The position numbers and the translations under genes are program-made. Positions 1 through 9,864 of a stretch of 64,000 bases of DNA are shown here, piece after piece. The first letter of the stretch is position 1, and each line of letters opens with the position of its first letter. The stretch lies in the NCBI GenBank assembly GCA_934339005.1, contig CAKRHR010000010.1:1-64000 (forward strand), given 5' to 3'. The DNA is from an uncultured Catenibacillus sp. (GTDB taxonomy: Bacteria > Bacillota > Clostridia > Lachnospirales > Lachnospiraceae). The notes under the pieces are model-generated. The model was given only the letters and a program-made list of their open reading frames with translations. It searched no databases and had not been told where the DNA came from.

Positions 1-608
1 CCGTTTAACACACCGGGAATAGAAAGCTTGAATGTGATTTTCCAAAATGCCTGAATCGGATGCGCACCCAGATCGCCTGCAGCTTCAAGTAATGATCTGT
101 CCATCTTGTGCAGGGATGTATGAATCGGAATAATCATAAATGGCAGGAAGTCACAGACCATACCAATCATAACTGAAAAATCTGTGTACATCATATTGAT
201 TGGATCAATACCAAGCAAACCAAGCAGTGAATTAACAATACCATTATCTGACAGCAGATTCATCCATGCGTAAGTTCGAAGCAGTGTGTTAATCCACATT
301 GGGATTGTCACAAGCAAAATAAGCAAATCCTGTGTCTTTTCATTCATTTTAGAAATGATATACGCCAACGGATAACCTAAAATAAGACATAACAGTGTCG
401 TCAAAATACCGATTCTTAAGGATTTTACAAACACACTTAAGTAAGTCGGTTCAATAAATTTGGCAAAGTTTTTAAATGTAAATTCGAATGTCAGCACCGA
501 GTTGCCTTCACCCATGAATGCATAAAGCACAATCATGACCAACGGTATGACAATCAAAAGCAGTGACCATACAAGATACGGTTTTGTGAGGTTTTTAAAA
601 TGCTTCAT
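1..608 (-). CDS. potB: Spermidine/putrescine ABC transporter permease PotB, 3' end cut by window
   Basis: Inner-membrane permease of a polyamine uptake transporter; it pairs with a second permease and is driven by the PotA ATPase. About 202 N-terminal residues are visible: a first membrane segment after [18 protein letters not shown], a periplasm-side loop, further hydrophobic helices, and the cytoplasmic EAA loop (EAAGDLGA...P) that docks on the ATPase. The start ATG overlaps the potA stop by one base (TAATG), so the two are translationally coupled. The gene runs off the left edge and potC and potD would be expected beyond it. The family is clear from the EAA loop and from potA next door. 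Confidence 0.92.
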   Translation of the reverse strand, partial: MKHFKNLTKPYLVWSLLLIVIPLVMIVLYAFMGEGNSVLTFEFTFKNFAKFIEPTYLSVFVKSLRIGILTTLLCLILGYPLAYIISKMNEKTQDLLILLVTIPMWINTLLRTYAWMNLLSDNGIVNSLLGLLGIDPINMMYTDFSVMIGMVCDFLPFMIIPIHTSLHKMDRSLLEAAGDLGAHPIQAFWKITFKLSIPGVLN

Positions 609-1651
609 TAATAGCTGCCCATTCTGTACATAACATGGATATCTTCAGGACCGAAGGCAAGGCCCACTTTGCTGCCGACTTCAGAAAAATCTGTTGTCTG
701 TACCATATAAGTACGTTCAGATGTTTCAACTAAAATCTCATAATGTACACCTTTAAATGTCACAGAAGTTACTGTACCTGTGATTTTGGCCTTTTCAGGT
801 GCCACAATATCCAAATCTTCAGGACGAAGGACAACTTCGATTTCTTCATTATCATCAAAACCTTTATCTACACATTCAAATTCAAAACCATCAAAGGACA
901 CAAGGAAATCTTTAATCATGATACCTTCAATGATGTTGGATTCTCCGATGAAGTCTGCCACAAATCTGTTCTCAGGTTCATTATAAATGTCAATCGGTGT
1001 ACCAATCTGCTGAATCTCACCATCATTCATAACAACAACTGTATCTGACATAGACAATGCTTCTTCCTGGTCATGTGTGACAAAGATAAATGTAATGCCG
1101 ACTTCCTTCTGAATCTTCTTTAACTCAATCTGCATCTCTTTACGAAGTTTTGCATCAAGCGCACCAAGAGGTTCATCCAAAAGCAATACTTTCGGTTCGT
1201 TGACAAGGGCTCTTGCAATCGCCACACGCTGCTGCTGGCCACCAGACAACTGTGTCACATCGCGCTTCTCATAACCTTCAAGATCCACAAGCTTTAACAT
1301 CCTGGCAACCTTTTCTTTAATCAGCGCTTTGTTCATTTTCTTAAGATTTAAGCCAAAAGCAATATTATCATATACGTTCATATGTGGAAACAATGCGTAT
1401 TTCTGGAAAACAGTATTGACTTCACGTTTGTATGGCGGCAGTTTGGAAATCTCCCGGCCGTTAAATAATACCTGTCCGCCGCTTGGTTCTTCGAATCCGG
1501 CAATAATACGAAGTGTGGTTGTCTTACCGCAGCCACTCGGTCCTAAAAGTGTTAAAAATTCATTTTCATGAATATCAAGGTCAATACCTCTTAAAACCTG
1601 CTGTTCACCATAATTCTTTGTCAGGCTTTTCAGCTCAATTAGCTTGTTCAT
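608..1651 (-). CDS. potA: Spermidine/putrescine ABC transporter ATP-binding protein PotA
   Basis: ATPase subunit that powers polyamine import. Visible motifs are Walker A (GPSGCGKTT), Q-loop (FQKYALFPH), signature LSGGQQQR, Walker B ([11 protein letters not shown]) and the H-loop (VTHDQEEA), followed by a C-terminal OB-type regulatory domain (TOBE) from about residue 240. I start it at [10 protein letters not shown] (347 aa) because GGAGGAG lies at the right distance upstream; the open frame extends 17 codons further without a ribosome site. It sits 23 bp after the regulator gene and overlaps potB, so the three form one operon. Confidence 0.95.
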   Translation of the reverse strand: MNKLIELKSLTKNYGEQQVLRGIDLDIHENEFLTLLGPSGCGKTTTLRIIAGFEEPSGGQVLFNGREISKLPPYKREVNTVFQKYALFPHMNVYDNIAFGLNLKKMNKALIKEKVARMLKLVDLEGYEKRDVTQLSGGQQQRVAIARALVNEPKVLLLDEPLGALDAKLRKEMQIELKKIQKEVGITFIFVTHDQEEALSMSDTVVVMNDGEIQQIGTPIDIYNEPENRFVADFIGESNIIEGIMIKDFLVSFDGFEFECVDKGFDDNEEIEVVLRPEDLDIVAPEKAKITGTVTSVTFKGVHYEILVETSERTYMVQTTDFSEVGSKVGLAFGPEDIHVMYRMGSY

Positions 1652-1674
1652 CCCTCTTATCTCCTCCGTTTCTA

Positions 1675-2208
1675 TTAAAATGACGGCGGTGTGGATACCC
1701 ACAGCACTTTCGCGTCACTTTCCCAATCATTTGTCAAATAATGACTCTGGTCACAGGAAATATAAAATGTCTGTCCTTTTTTGACGATATATTCCTGTTT
1801 GCCATAATGCAGCTTCACTCTGCCCGAAAGCACATAACCAAAAGTTTCCGCTTCCGTCGGACGAATGACCTGCGATTTGCCGCCCACTTTTAACCGCATT
1901 AAAACAGGCTCCATCATATTCTTTTGTGCGTTGGGAACGACATAATAAATGTCATAATCCTCCTGAAAATTCTCAAAAAAATCATTGGAAGTAAATACAA
2001 TCTTTTCCTGCTTGGCTTCAGTAAAAAATTCTCCCAATGTGGTTCCCAGTGCTTCCAGAATATCTTCTAATGTTGCGATGGATGGCGATGTGAGATTCCT
2101 CTCAACCTGAGATAAGAAGCCTTTTGACAACTCACTCCGGTTTGCCAGTTCTTCAAGCGTCAACTGGTTCTTCACCCGGAGCTGCTTGATCTTCTCCCCA
2201 ATCTGCAT
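1675..2208 (-). CDS. XRE-family regulator with C-terminal cupin domain (polyamine operon regulator)
   Basis: 177-aa transcription regulator of the PuuR-like class: helix-turn-helix at about residues 5-60 ([20 protein letters not shown]...) and a single-domain cupin at about 105-175 that probably senses a small ligand. Start chosen at MQIGEKIK because AAGGA precedes it; an upstream extension of 34 codons has no ribosome site. First gene of the potA-potB operon, and in many Firmicutes this same regulator type precedes potABCD, so control of polyamine uptake is the likely role (inference from context). Confidence 0.85.
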   Translation of the reverse strand: MQIGEKIKQLRVKNQLTLEELANRSELSKGFLSQVERNLTSPSIATLEDILEALGTTLGEFFTEAKQEKIVFTSNDFFENFQEDYDIYYVVPNAQKNMMEPVLMRLKVGGKSQVIRPTEAETFGYVLSGRVKLHYGKQEYIVKKGQTFYISCDQSHYLTNDWESDAKVLWVSTPPSF

Positions 2209-2414
2209 ATATATCCTTCTTTCAATTCTGTCATACACTGCTGCCTTGTCGGCCCATGTATAGTTTTTAAACTTTTTGTTCACTAATACTAAACAATCTA
2301 CATTATACATGTCATATGCTTTTTGTCAAGTAATTTTTAACATAAAGTTTTATAATAGTAAACAGAGAAATTTTGCATAAATTTTTTAAAAAAGGCTTAG
2401 TTTTCACAAACTAT

Positions 2415-2498
2415 GAGAAACACGCTCCGCGAGTTTCTCAAGTTATCGCGGCAGTCGCCAAGGTCTCATGCGAGCATGGACTTTGGCTCGTTGCTCGC
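2415..2498. other. Structured intergenic element with nested inverted repeats
   Basis: In the 450-bp gap between the regulator and the next gene, GAGAAAC (2415-2421) pairs with GTTTCTC (2433-2439), and GCGAGCA (2471-2477) pairs with TGCTCGC near 2492-2498. The stretch is much more GC-rich than the flanks. It does not look coding. It may be a dispersed repeat or a small folded RNA; no second copy is in this window. The rest of the gap (2209-2414 and 2551-2658) is AT-rich and shows nothing I can name. Confidence 0.4.
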
Positions 2499-2506
2499 GT
2501 AAATAA

Positions 2507-2550
2507 AAAGCCGGTTTATGAAATCATATAAACTTCATAAACCGGCTTTT
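2507..2550. terminator. Rho-independent terminator, bidirectional
   Basis: A 16-bp perfect stem, AAAGCCGGTTTATGAA (2507-2522) with TTCATAAACCGGCTTT (2534-2549), flanked by A-run and T-run on both sides. It ends the zinc-ribbon gene transcript (minus). Confidence 0.85.
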
Positions 2551-2658
2551 ATTTTGGTCGTTTATTCAACTTTTCAGATACTGCCTTCGGAATTTTATCT
2601 ATGTATTCCTTAGAATAACCTGTTATTCTTAAAACCTGTTATTCTTAAAATTAGTATG

Positions 2659-3282
2659 TTATTTTAAGAAACCAAGGCTACGGATAATTGCAGGTTCTTT
2701 TGCTTTACCGCTGCAAATCTGGAAGAAGCAGATAATCTTAATTACCCAAAGAACAACTAAGAAAATACCTCCAGCGATTGGCACGATTAATGTAAAGAAA
2801 AGCACAGCTGATACAATACCCACAAGCACTTCCACAGCAAGGAACTTCAGTCCCTGTCTTAAATGGAATGCTACATAAGGAGATTCCTTTGAAGCCAGTA
2901 ATGCAATGATAATACCAACTGTTCCCATAAGGTAAACTAAAATTGCAATGACTTTGTTATCTGAAATATCCTTTGGTGAATACTCTGCTGTATGATCGTA
3001 TGGATCAAATACAGGTGCCTGAGCATACTGCTGGTATGGTGCACCCTGACCTGGCATAGGTCCCTGATTTGGCATTCCCTGGTTTGGCATACCCTGATTA
3101 GGAGCTGCGTTCTGGTTTGCTGCGCCCTGATTAGGAGTTACATCCTGATTTACTGTATCCTGATTTGATGCTGAACCCTGAGTGTTTGCAAAATCTGGAG
3201 CACCCTGAAGGTTTGTACCGCACTGCGTACAGAACATTGTCGCATCGTCAAGTGTCGCACCACATGTTGGACAAGTTTTCAT
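2659..3282 (-). CDS. Zinc-ribbon membrane protein with DUF4870-like C-terminus
   Basis: 207 aa. The N-terminus carries a two-knuckle zinc ribbon (CPTCGATL...CTQCG, residues 4-22). A Q/N/P-rich linker with repeated NQG(M/A)PNQG units spans about 25-90, and the C-terminal 100 residues hold three hydrophobic segments (from NKVIAILVYLMG) ending in a short cytosolic tail. This fits the widespread zinc-ribbon plus DUF4870/Tic20-like class, whose function is not known. A ribosome site (AGAGGG) precedes the ATG. It is a single gene with its own terminator. Confidence 0.75.
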   Translation of the reverse strand: MKTCPTCGATLDDATMFCTQCGTNLQGAPDFANTQGSASNQDTVNQDVTPNQGAANQNAAPNQGMPNQGMPNQGPMPGQGAPYQQYAQAPVFDPYDHTAEYSPKDISDNKVIAILVYLMGTVGIIIALLASKESPYVAFHLRQGLKFLAVEVLVGIVSAVLFFTLIVPIAGGIFLVVLWVIKIICFFQICSGKAKEPAIIRSLGFLK

Positions 3283-3513
3283 CTCTATCCCTCTTTTCTA
3301 AATTTTCTGTTTATAGAATACCACAAAGCAGATTTTTTCTCAATATCTAGTAATAATATTTTCATCCTGCATCATAAAGAATATTACTGTTGCCGTTACT
3401 ATATTACGCATGATTAGGGTACAAAAAAATACTTGCCTGCGAACAGTCATTGAACATTAATTCGTCATGTTCTTCCTATGCCGTTCATAAGATAATGATA
3501 AAGGAGGCGCGTT

Positions 3514-4587
3514 ATGTCTGAATATAATCGTTTTGTATCTTATATGTATGTTTACGAAAACAATACCAAGGTTTCAAACAATGGCTTTGTCAGGGTTGAA
3601 ACCAAAGACCACCGATGTTTTATCTATATACATATGAAAAATCTTTTTACAGATGCAGGGCAGCCATTAAAGGTATATATGGTGCGTCGGCGCAACCATT
3701 TGCTTGAGGGGATTTTTCTTGGAGATATGAATACGCAGAAGCAGCCTGCCGAATTTTTCTATCAGACCACTCCGGATAATATCGAGCATTCCAAAACACC
3801 CCTTACCGATATGGCGGGCATTATTGTTTTTGGGGAAAACGGCAAGCAATATGGTACATGCTGGGATGATGATAATCTGGATATGAATGCCTTTGTACCC
3901 GCCGGGCAGATGCGCACACCTGTGGAGATGGAGAAAGAAATTTTACAGGAAACGACCACCACAAAGGATGAATCCGCGGCACAAGAAACGATTATCTCAA
4001 AAGAAAACTCAGAGACCCAGGAAATGATTTCACCAGTGGAAATAGATGCATCGCAGGAAATGGATGTGACTAAGGAAACAGGTGCATCACAGGAAACACC
4101 TGCAGCTTCGTCCTCTGCCGTCTCCGCGGAAGAAATCGCTGCAGCGCCTTGCTTTGGCGGTGTTCCGGAATTATCTGACCTCATTCCGGCTCTGTCTAAT
4201 CTGAAAAATACAGTTTCAAAAAAATACACCCTCCCGGAACGACTCGAAAGGGTGATTGCCCAGGCAGAACATATGTATCCATTTGAAGATGACACTATGG
4301 ATACCTGCGTCCGCCTGGATTTACAGGATATCGGGCTGCTTCCGGTCAAATTCTGGATGTATGCCGGAAACAGCTTTGTCCTGCATCAATATTATAGTTA
4401 TCGCCACCTGCTTTTATGTAAAACTCACGCAGGTCAATATCTTTTATGTGTGCCGGGTCTGCATCGCGAAAAAGACCGTTACATGGCCGAAAACTTTGGT
4501 TTTTCGAATTTTAAACCTATTCATGCCGATGCACAAAACCACGATAATGATTTCGGATATTGGTATGTGATCTTATTTGATTCTTGA
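3514..4587 (+). CDS. Uncharacterised protein, possibly DUF6128 family
   Basis: 357 aa with a strong AAAGGAGG site before ATG. The first 130 residues form a compact beta-rich domain (SEYNRFVSYMYVYENN...), then comes a low-complexity E/T/S/Q-rich linker (about 145-215, repeats of 'SQE' and 'TQE' type), then a C-terminal alpha/beta domain of about 120 residues. There is no signal peptide or membrane segment, so it is probably cytosolic. The two-domain plan with a variable linker resembles Lachnospiraceae proteins labelled DUF6128; this is from memory and not certain. It converges on the GH2 gene 22 bp away. Function unknown. Confidence 0.6.
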   Translation: MSEYNRFVSYMYVYENNTKVSNNGFVRVETKDHRCFIYIHMKNLFTDAGQPLKVYMVRRRNHLLEGIFLGDMNTQKQPAEFFYQTTPDNIEHSKTPLTDMAGIIVFGENGKQYGTCWDDDNLDMNAFVPAGQMRTPVEMEKEILQETTTTKDESAAQETIISKENSETQEMISPVEIDASQEMDVTKETGASQETPAASSSAVSAEEIAAAPCFGGVPELSDLIPALSNLKNTVSKKYTLPERLERVIAQAEHMYPFEDDTMDTCVRLDLQDIGLLPVKFWMYAGNSFVLHQYYSYRHLLLCKTHAGQYLLCVPGLHREKDRYMAENFGFSNFKPIHADAQNHDNDFGYWYVILFDS

Positions 4588-4609
4588 CTTACTAAACAAT
4601 AGCACGATT

Positions 4610-7168
4610 TTAAGCCTGCACTTCAACTGTAACGCTCTCACTCAAGCCTTCGCCATCCACCTTCAATGTGATTGTTCCGGCTTCATAGCCGGAACGAATC
4701 ACAGCCATCACGCGTCCACGGTAAGTTGTAAATGTACCTGTTGTATAGTTTTCATCTGTCTTTGGATTTGCTGAACCAAAGCCTGCAAGGAAACCTGCAC
4801 CCTCTGCTTTTGCCTGTAACTTCACTTCACCGTCTGTCACAAGCTGGTCATTGGCATCCAGCACTTCAACTGCCACATAGCAAAGGCTTGTACCGTCTGC
4901 GGCAATTGTCTGTTTTTCAGGTGTCAATCGAAGCTTTGCAGGTGCACCTGATGTTACAAGTTTTTCTCTTGAAATCTCTGTACCATCCGCGGCTACACTC
5001 ACGGCTTCAAGCACACCCGGTGCATACACAATATCAAACACCGTCTTATACTGGTTGACTTTACCAGCTTTTTGTGTACCTGCAAGTTCACCATTTAAAT
5101 AAAGTGCTACGCTGTCTGCAGCAGAATAAACTGTCACCTGCACATGTTTGCCAACAGCTTCCGCCCAGTTCCAGTTTGCAGATAAATCCGGCCAGCCCCA
5201 TGCACTGACAAGCTCGATTTTACCGTAATTGGCAGGGTCTGTACAATAAACGAATGTCTTATCTGATCCCCATAAAATCTGACGCATCGCACCCTGAGGC
5301 AATGTGCCGCCGTTAATATCCATATCTGCATCATTTGCAAGGCGCCATGGATATTCTGAACTGTGTGACATCAGTGCAAATGGTCCCATCTTTAATCGAG
5401 GGTCACCTTCATCCACAAAAATACTCTTACCAATACCGGCTTCACCGATATAATCATAACTTGTCCATGTAAAATCACCAATGACATATGGCAGTTTTTC
5501 AACCAAATCCCACAAAGGAACCATCTGGGATGGATAACTTTCCGTACCGACAATCACACGCTCCGGATACATTTTGCCATCCATTTCATAATGGTCATCC
5601 ATGTAATTATAGCCAACAACATCCAGTGCACTGACAAACGCTTCTGAACGTTCTTCCCAGCTTGTATCCCCGCTGCCAGTAGATGCATTTTGAAGCACCG
5701 TATCACTGTCACCACTCAGACTCTTAGCAAAATGCTTCGTAAATTCCGCATTTGTTTCATCATCAAGGCCTGACCAGTAAGAACACAGTCCATTTGTCAC
5801 CAGACGTGAACGGTCAAGACTGCGCACATGTTCCGCGAGTTTTGCTGCAAGTGCATAACCATTACCCAGGCCACCACGTTCAAAAATTTCATTGCCTGTA
5901 GACCAGAAAATCACAGATGGATGATTGCGGTCGCGCAAAATAAAGGCATCCATATCTTTTGCCCAGTCATTTTTAAAGAACTGACTGTAATCTCCCGGCT
6001 GCTTTGCAATGCCCCATGCATCAAAAGCTTCATTAAATACATATAAACCAAGTCGGTCACAGGCTTCCAACATCCAGGCAGACTGAGGATTGTGTGCCAA
6101 ACGTACCGCATTGTAGCCGGCGTCCTTCATTTTCTTTAATTTTCTGTATTCACTGTCATAAAGTGACACTGCACCTAAAATACCATGGTCGTGATGAATG
6201 CAGCCGCCCTTTAATTTAACATTTCGTCCATTGATGCGCAGACCATGACGGGCATCTGCTGTAATCACACGAATGCCTGTAAGTACCTGTTCACTGTCCG
6301 TCACTTTCTGACGTTTTCCATTGTCGCTTTCAAGAACGACACCAAATGTACCTTTATCTTCAACGGTTGCTGATGCAGTGTATAATTCAGGATGATTTTC
6401 ATCCCAAAGCACCGGATGATCCACCGTTACCGGAATACGTGCAACTGCAGACTGACCTGCTTTTACAAGAATTGCTGTACTTCTTGATATAGCTTCACCT
6501 GCAAATGTTTCAGGAGTTAATGTCATTGTCACTTTAACAACATGATCCTCCGGTGTCTGATTTTCAATTGTTGTTTCAGTCACCATGTAAGCTTCTGTGA
6601 CATTTTTGGCTTCATCGTATTCAAGTCGTTCTGTATATGTATAAATGCCATCCGTTGCCACATGGATTTTCGGGCGATGAATTAATGTCACCGGACGATA
6701 GATACCGCCGCCTGTGTACCAGCGTGAGCATGGCTGCATACTCGTATTAACCATCACAGAAATACGATTCTCACGTCCCCAGTAAATATATGGTGTCAAA
6801 TCCACATCAAATGGTGTGTAGCCATAATGATGAATCACTATAAATCCACCATTTAATTCCACCGTTGCATTCTGCATCACACCATCAAAATGTAAAATAA
6901 CCTGGTCGTTTTTCCATTCCATTGGCATGATAATTTTTTTCTGATAATAAGCTACTGAGCCATCATAATAACCTGTGGCCGGGCCTGACACAGCTTCTGG
7001 TTTTGCATTGTCCTCAAGCATGTAATCATGCGGAAGCTGCACGATTCTTCCCTGACTTTTCCCCATGACTTCTTCCAAAGCGTTGTATGGTTTTTTTGAG
7101 AACACCCAATCTCTGTTCAAACTCTGACTGCGCACATTAATCTGTGGTTTAAAAATTGTTTCTGCCAT
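4610..7168 (-). CDS. Glycoside hydrolase family 2, beta-galactosidase-like, with C-terminal Ig-like domains
   Basis: 852-aa retaining glycosidase without signal peptide. Order: sugar-binding jelly roll (about 10-175), Ig-like domain (about 180-300), TIM barrel (about 300-600) and C-terminal DUF4982/invasin-like Ig domains (about 640-850). The acid/base is Glu427 in FWSTGNE and the nucleophile is Glu543 in GTESYPSQ. This domain plan is typical of beta-galactosidases, but beta-glucuronidase or another GH2 activity cannot be ruled out. The divergently transcribed AraC regulator next door probably controls it. Confidence 0.85.
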   Translation of the reverse strand: MAETIFKPQINVRSQSLNRDWVFSKKPYNALEEVMGKSQGRIVQLPHDYMLEDNAKPEAVSGPATGYYDGSVAYYQKKIIMPMEWKNDQVILHFDGVMQNATVELNGGFIVIHHYGYTPFDVDLTPYIYWGRENRISVMVNTSMQPCSRWYTGGGIYRPVTLIHRPKIHVATDGIYTYTERLEYDEAKNVTEAYMVTETTIENQTPEDHVVKVTMTLTPETFAGEAISRSTAILVKAGQSAVARIPVTVDHPVLWDENHPELYTASATVEDKGTFGVVLESDNGKRQKVTDSEQVLTGIRVITADARHGLRINGRNVKLKGGCIHHDHGILGAVSLYDSEYRKLKKMKDAGYNAVRLAHNPQSAWMLEACDRLGLYVFNEAFDAWGIAKQPGDYSQFFKNDWAKDMDAFILRDRNHPSVIFWSTGNEIFERGGLGNGYALAAKLAEHVRSLDRSRLVTNGLCSYWSGLDDETNAEFTKHFAKSLSGDSDTVLQNASTGSGDTSWEERSEAFVSALDVVGYNYMDDHYEMDGKMYPERVIVGTESYPSQMVPLWDLVEKLPYVIGDFTWTSYDYIGEAGIGKSIFVDEGDPRLKMGPFALMSHSSEYPWRLANDADMDINGGTLPQGAMRQILWGSDKTFVYCTDPANYGKIELVSAWGWPDLSANWNWAEAVGKHVQVTVYSAADSVALYLNGELAGTQKAGKVNQYKTVFDIVYAPGVLEAVSVAADGTEISREKLVTSGAPAKLRLTPEKQTIAADGTSLCYVAVEVLDANDQLVTDGEVKLQAKAEGAGFLAGFGSANPKTDENYTTGTFTTYRGRVMAVIRSGYEAGTITLKVDGEGLSESVTVEVQA

Positions 7169-7243
7169 TCCTTTCTCCTCCTGATAATGAAATAACGCAA
7201 ATATTTTCCCTGATATCTTTTATTTTAAATTTGATTCATCTCT

Positions 7244-7272
7244 GTGACAAGAACGGCATCTAATGCTATAAT
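7244..7272 (+). promoter_or_regulatory. Sigma-A promoter of the AraC regulator gene
   Basis: GTGACA (7244-7249), 17-bp spacer, TATAAT (7267-7272). It lies inside the long upstream extension of the AraC reading frame, which shows that translation must begin further down. Confidence 0.7.
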
Positions 7273-7375
7273 GATAAACAAGGACGAAACGCACGATTTT
7301 TATATAATTCAGATAGCAGTTACGAATAACTTCATACCTGCAAAAATAAATCTGTTAAGAAGGAGGATTTCCCCT

Positions 7376-8440
7376 GTGAAACGCTTTTTTTACACACTGC
7401 ATACACCAGCATTTTCGGACAAGAATATGCCTTATTTTCATACATTGCGGGAACGCGCCGACTATATGCAGGATTATTGCCGCCACCTTAAACACACACC
7501 TTCTGCATCCTTTGACGAACTGGATTTTCATATTAATGACCGCCGTATGCACGGTGAAATTGAATCTCTGCTTTGCTTTTACAGCAAGGACGGTTTTGAA
7601 TATAACATCCACAAAAACCAGATTATGATTTTCCAACAGGCTTATCCTTCCCAGGGAGATTTTCATAAACACCAGTATATCGAAATATTTTATGTGCTTC
7701 GCGGCACCTTTGAACAGATTTTACTCGGTGAACACCGCGCCTTTTCAGAAGGTGAGATTGTCATCACAGACCAGAATTGTGAGCACGCCGATTATCTCTC
7801 CGGTGAGGATACGGAGGTTTTATTTTTATCCATTAATCCTGATTTTATGGATAAGCTGTTGGATTACTATGACGGCACTGACGATTTGCTGCATTTCCTT
7901 TTTGATGCTCTTAGAAGTCACCAAAAAGGGCAGCGTTTTTTGCAGTTAAAACCGGAAAAGGGCAACGCACAGCTTGAACATTTATTTGAACAACTGCTTC
8001 AGGAGGAATATGCAGGAAATATCGGTTACAGGGAAATCCAGAAATTTTATCTGCTGCGTATTTTGCATACGCTTTGTCTGGATTATGCACTACAGCTTCA
8101 TGGACTGGATAAGGACAGCAAAGAAAAAGTTCTACTCTATGAACTTGAACGTTTTATCAGCACTCATCTGGAAGATATCTCTGCCAAGGCACTTGAAGCT
8201 CATTTTCACTATCATCGTAATTACTATAATCTGCTGCTTAAGAAATATCGGGATAAAAATCTGAAAACTTATATTCAGGAAATGCGTATCAGACAAGCAG
8301 CAATCCGGCTTCGTGAATCAAATGATTCCATCCACCGGATTGCTGAAAGTGTAGGTTATGAAAATAATAGTTTTTTTTATGAATTATTTAAACGGCAATA
8401 TGGCATATCACCAAAAGACTATCGGGAAAAATATCGCTGA
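7376..8440 (+). CDS. AraC-family transcription regulator with N-terminal cupin
   Basis: 354 aa from a GTG start. The frame is open from 7244, but a promoter occupies 7244-7272 and the only good ribosome site (AGGAGG, 7361-7366) points to GTG at 7376. The N-terminal half has a cupin ligand-binding fold (HKHQYIEIFYVLRG...); the last 100 residues hold the paired helix-turn-helix (RIAESVGYENNSFFYELFKR... ending in GISPKDYREKYR). It diverges from the GH2 gene and is the likely sugar-responsive activator of it. Confidence 0.85.
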   Translation: MKRFFYTLHTPAFSDKNMPYFHTLRERADYMQDYCRHLKHTPSASFDELDFHINDRRMHGEIESLLCFYSKDGFEYNIHKNQIMIFQQAYPSQGDFHKHQYIEIFYVLRGTFEQILLGEHRAFSEGEIVITDQNCEHADYLSGEDTEVLFLSINPDFMDKLLDYYDGTDDLLHFLFDALRSHQKGQRFLQLKPEKGNAQLEHLFEQLLQEEYAGNIGYREIQKFYLLRILHTLCLDYALQLHGLDKDSKEKVLLYELERFISTHLEDISAKALEAHFHYHRNYYNLLLKKYRDKNLKTYIQEMRIRQAAIRLRESNDSIHRIAESVGYENNSFFYELFKRQYGISPKDYREKYR

Positions 8441-8463
8441 TGGACGTTATTGATGCGCAAACA

Positions 8464-9798
8464 CTATTCTTGTGCATCATACTCAAATCCGAGTTCTTCA
8501 TCGGTCATCTGCATGATGAATTTCGGTTCAACATAATTTGGGTCTTCTCTGAGTTTGCGATGATAAATGTGTGTATCAATTAATTTATTAATAATATATA
8601 TCAACACTGCTACCACCGGCACACCGATAAACATACCGACAACACCTGCAACGTAACCGCCCGCAAGGATACCGAAAATAACGCCGATTGGTGCAAGACC
8701 TGTGGAGTTACCGATAATCTTTGGTCCAAGAATCGAACCATCAAACTGCTGAAGCAGGAAAATGAGAATCGCAAATATAATACACATTTTCGGACTCACA
8801 ATTAACAGTAATAATACACCCGGAATAGCACCGATGAACGGTCCAAAATAAGGAATCATATTTGTAATGCCGACAAACACACTGATTAACAAAGCATATG
8901 GCAGCTTTAAGATGCTCATGCAGATAAAACATAAAATACCGATAATCAGGGAATCCAGTGCTTTACCAATAATATATTTGCTGAAAATCCGATTGCATTC
9001 TTTAGTCGTTCTGAAAATGATTTTTGAATGCCGTTCATTGAAAAAGACACTGACCAGTCGTTTCAGACCACTTAAAATACCATTTTTATCCCAGAGCAGA
9101 TAACACGAAATAACAAATGCTAAAGCAATATTTACAATCCAGCTCACAATCGAACGTCCCGTTTCATAAAGCATTGGAATCAGGCTGGACATATATTCAC
9201 TGATATGACTCAAAATCTTCATATTGTCATTAATGAGATTACCTATTGCCTGCAGGTCGATATCAGGATACTTCGCCTGAAATCCCTCAAATAACGTACC
9301 AAAATTATTTACCAGATTCTGTAGCATCACAATCATTTCACTGATACTTGTCACAATCTGCGGTACGATAAATGTAATCACTGCAATCAGGAAACCAATA
9401 ATTACTGCATATGAAATAATCAGTGACACCGCTTTATGTGCGTTTTTCAACTGCTTGATTTTTAATTTACCAAACAGAAACTGGTCGATGTGTTTTGTCA
9501 TCGGTGTCACAAAATAAATGATCAAAAATGCAATCAAAAATGGCGCCAGCATTGATGTAATACCTGCAATACGTTCTTTTGCCGCCGCCCAGTTACTGAT
9601 AAAACGATAAATCAAAACACCTATCGTAAACGTGACGAGCGCATAAACACATATTGTAAAATATTTTTTATTTGCCTTAAATTTCCAATGATTTTCCTGC
9701 TCCTCTAAATCATGATTTGTTTGCATGTCATATTTATCTTTCATTCCATGTTCGCCTTTCATTTTCTCTTTGTCTTCATAGATATCATTGTCTGCCAT
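8464..9798 (-). CDS. AI-2E family transporter (TqsA/YdiK-like membrane protein)
   Basis: 444-aa polytopic membrane protein with about eight hydrophobic segments, beginning near residue 45 after a charged cytosolic N-terminus. The conserved family core is visible near 290-390 (LPYALLISVFVGITNMIPYFG, and the GVIFGILAGG stretch). The family exports small molecules or ions; the AI-2 label is historical and the substrate cannot be read from sequence. It is the last gene of a run with the amidase and YARHG genes (gaps 66 and 53 bp). Confidence 0.85.
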   Translation of the reverse strand: MADNDIYEDKEKMKGEHGMKDKYDMQTNHDLEEQENHWKFKANKKYFTICVYALVTFTIGVLIYRFISNWAAAKERIAGITSMLAPFLIAFLIIYFVTPMTKHIDQFLFGKLKIKQLKNAHKAVSLIISYAVIIGFLIAVITFIVPQIVTSISEMIVMLQNLVNNFGTLFEGFQAKYPDIDLQAIGNLINDNMKILSHISEYMSSLIPMLYETGRSIVSWIVNIALAFVISCYLLWDKNGILSGLKRLVSVFFNERHSKIIFRTTKECNRIFSKYIIGKALDSLIIGILCFICMSILKLPYALLISVFVGITNMIPYFGPFIGAIPGVLLLLIVSPKMCIIFAILIFLLQQFDGSILGPKIIGNSTGLAPIGVIFGILAGGYVAGVVGMFIGVPVVAVLIYIINKLIDTHIYHRKLREDPNYVEPKFIMQMTDEELGFEYDAQE

Positions 9799-9864
9799 AT
9801 GCTGTTCCTCTTTTCCGTCATTATTTGATTATCCCAACCGTATTTTAGACTTTTGCCACCTGCA

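Noticed and set aside
7244..7375. Longer N-terminus of the AraC regulator
   Set aside because: A sigma-A promoter lies at 7244-7272 and the good ribosome site points to GTG 7376.
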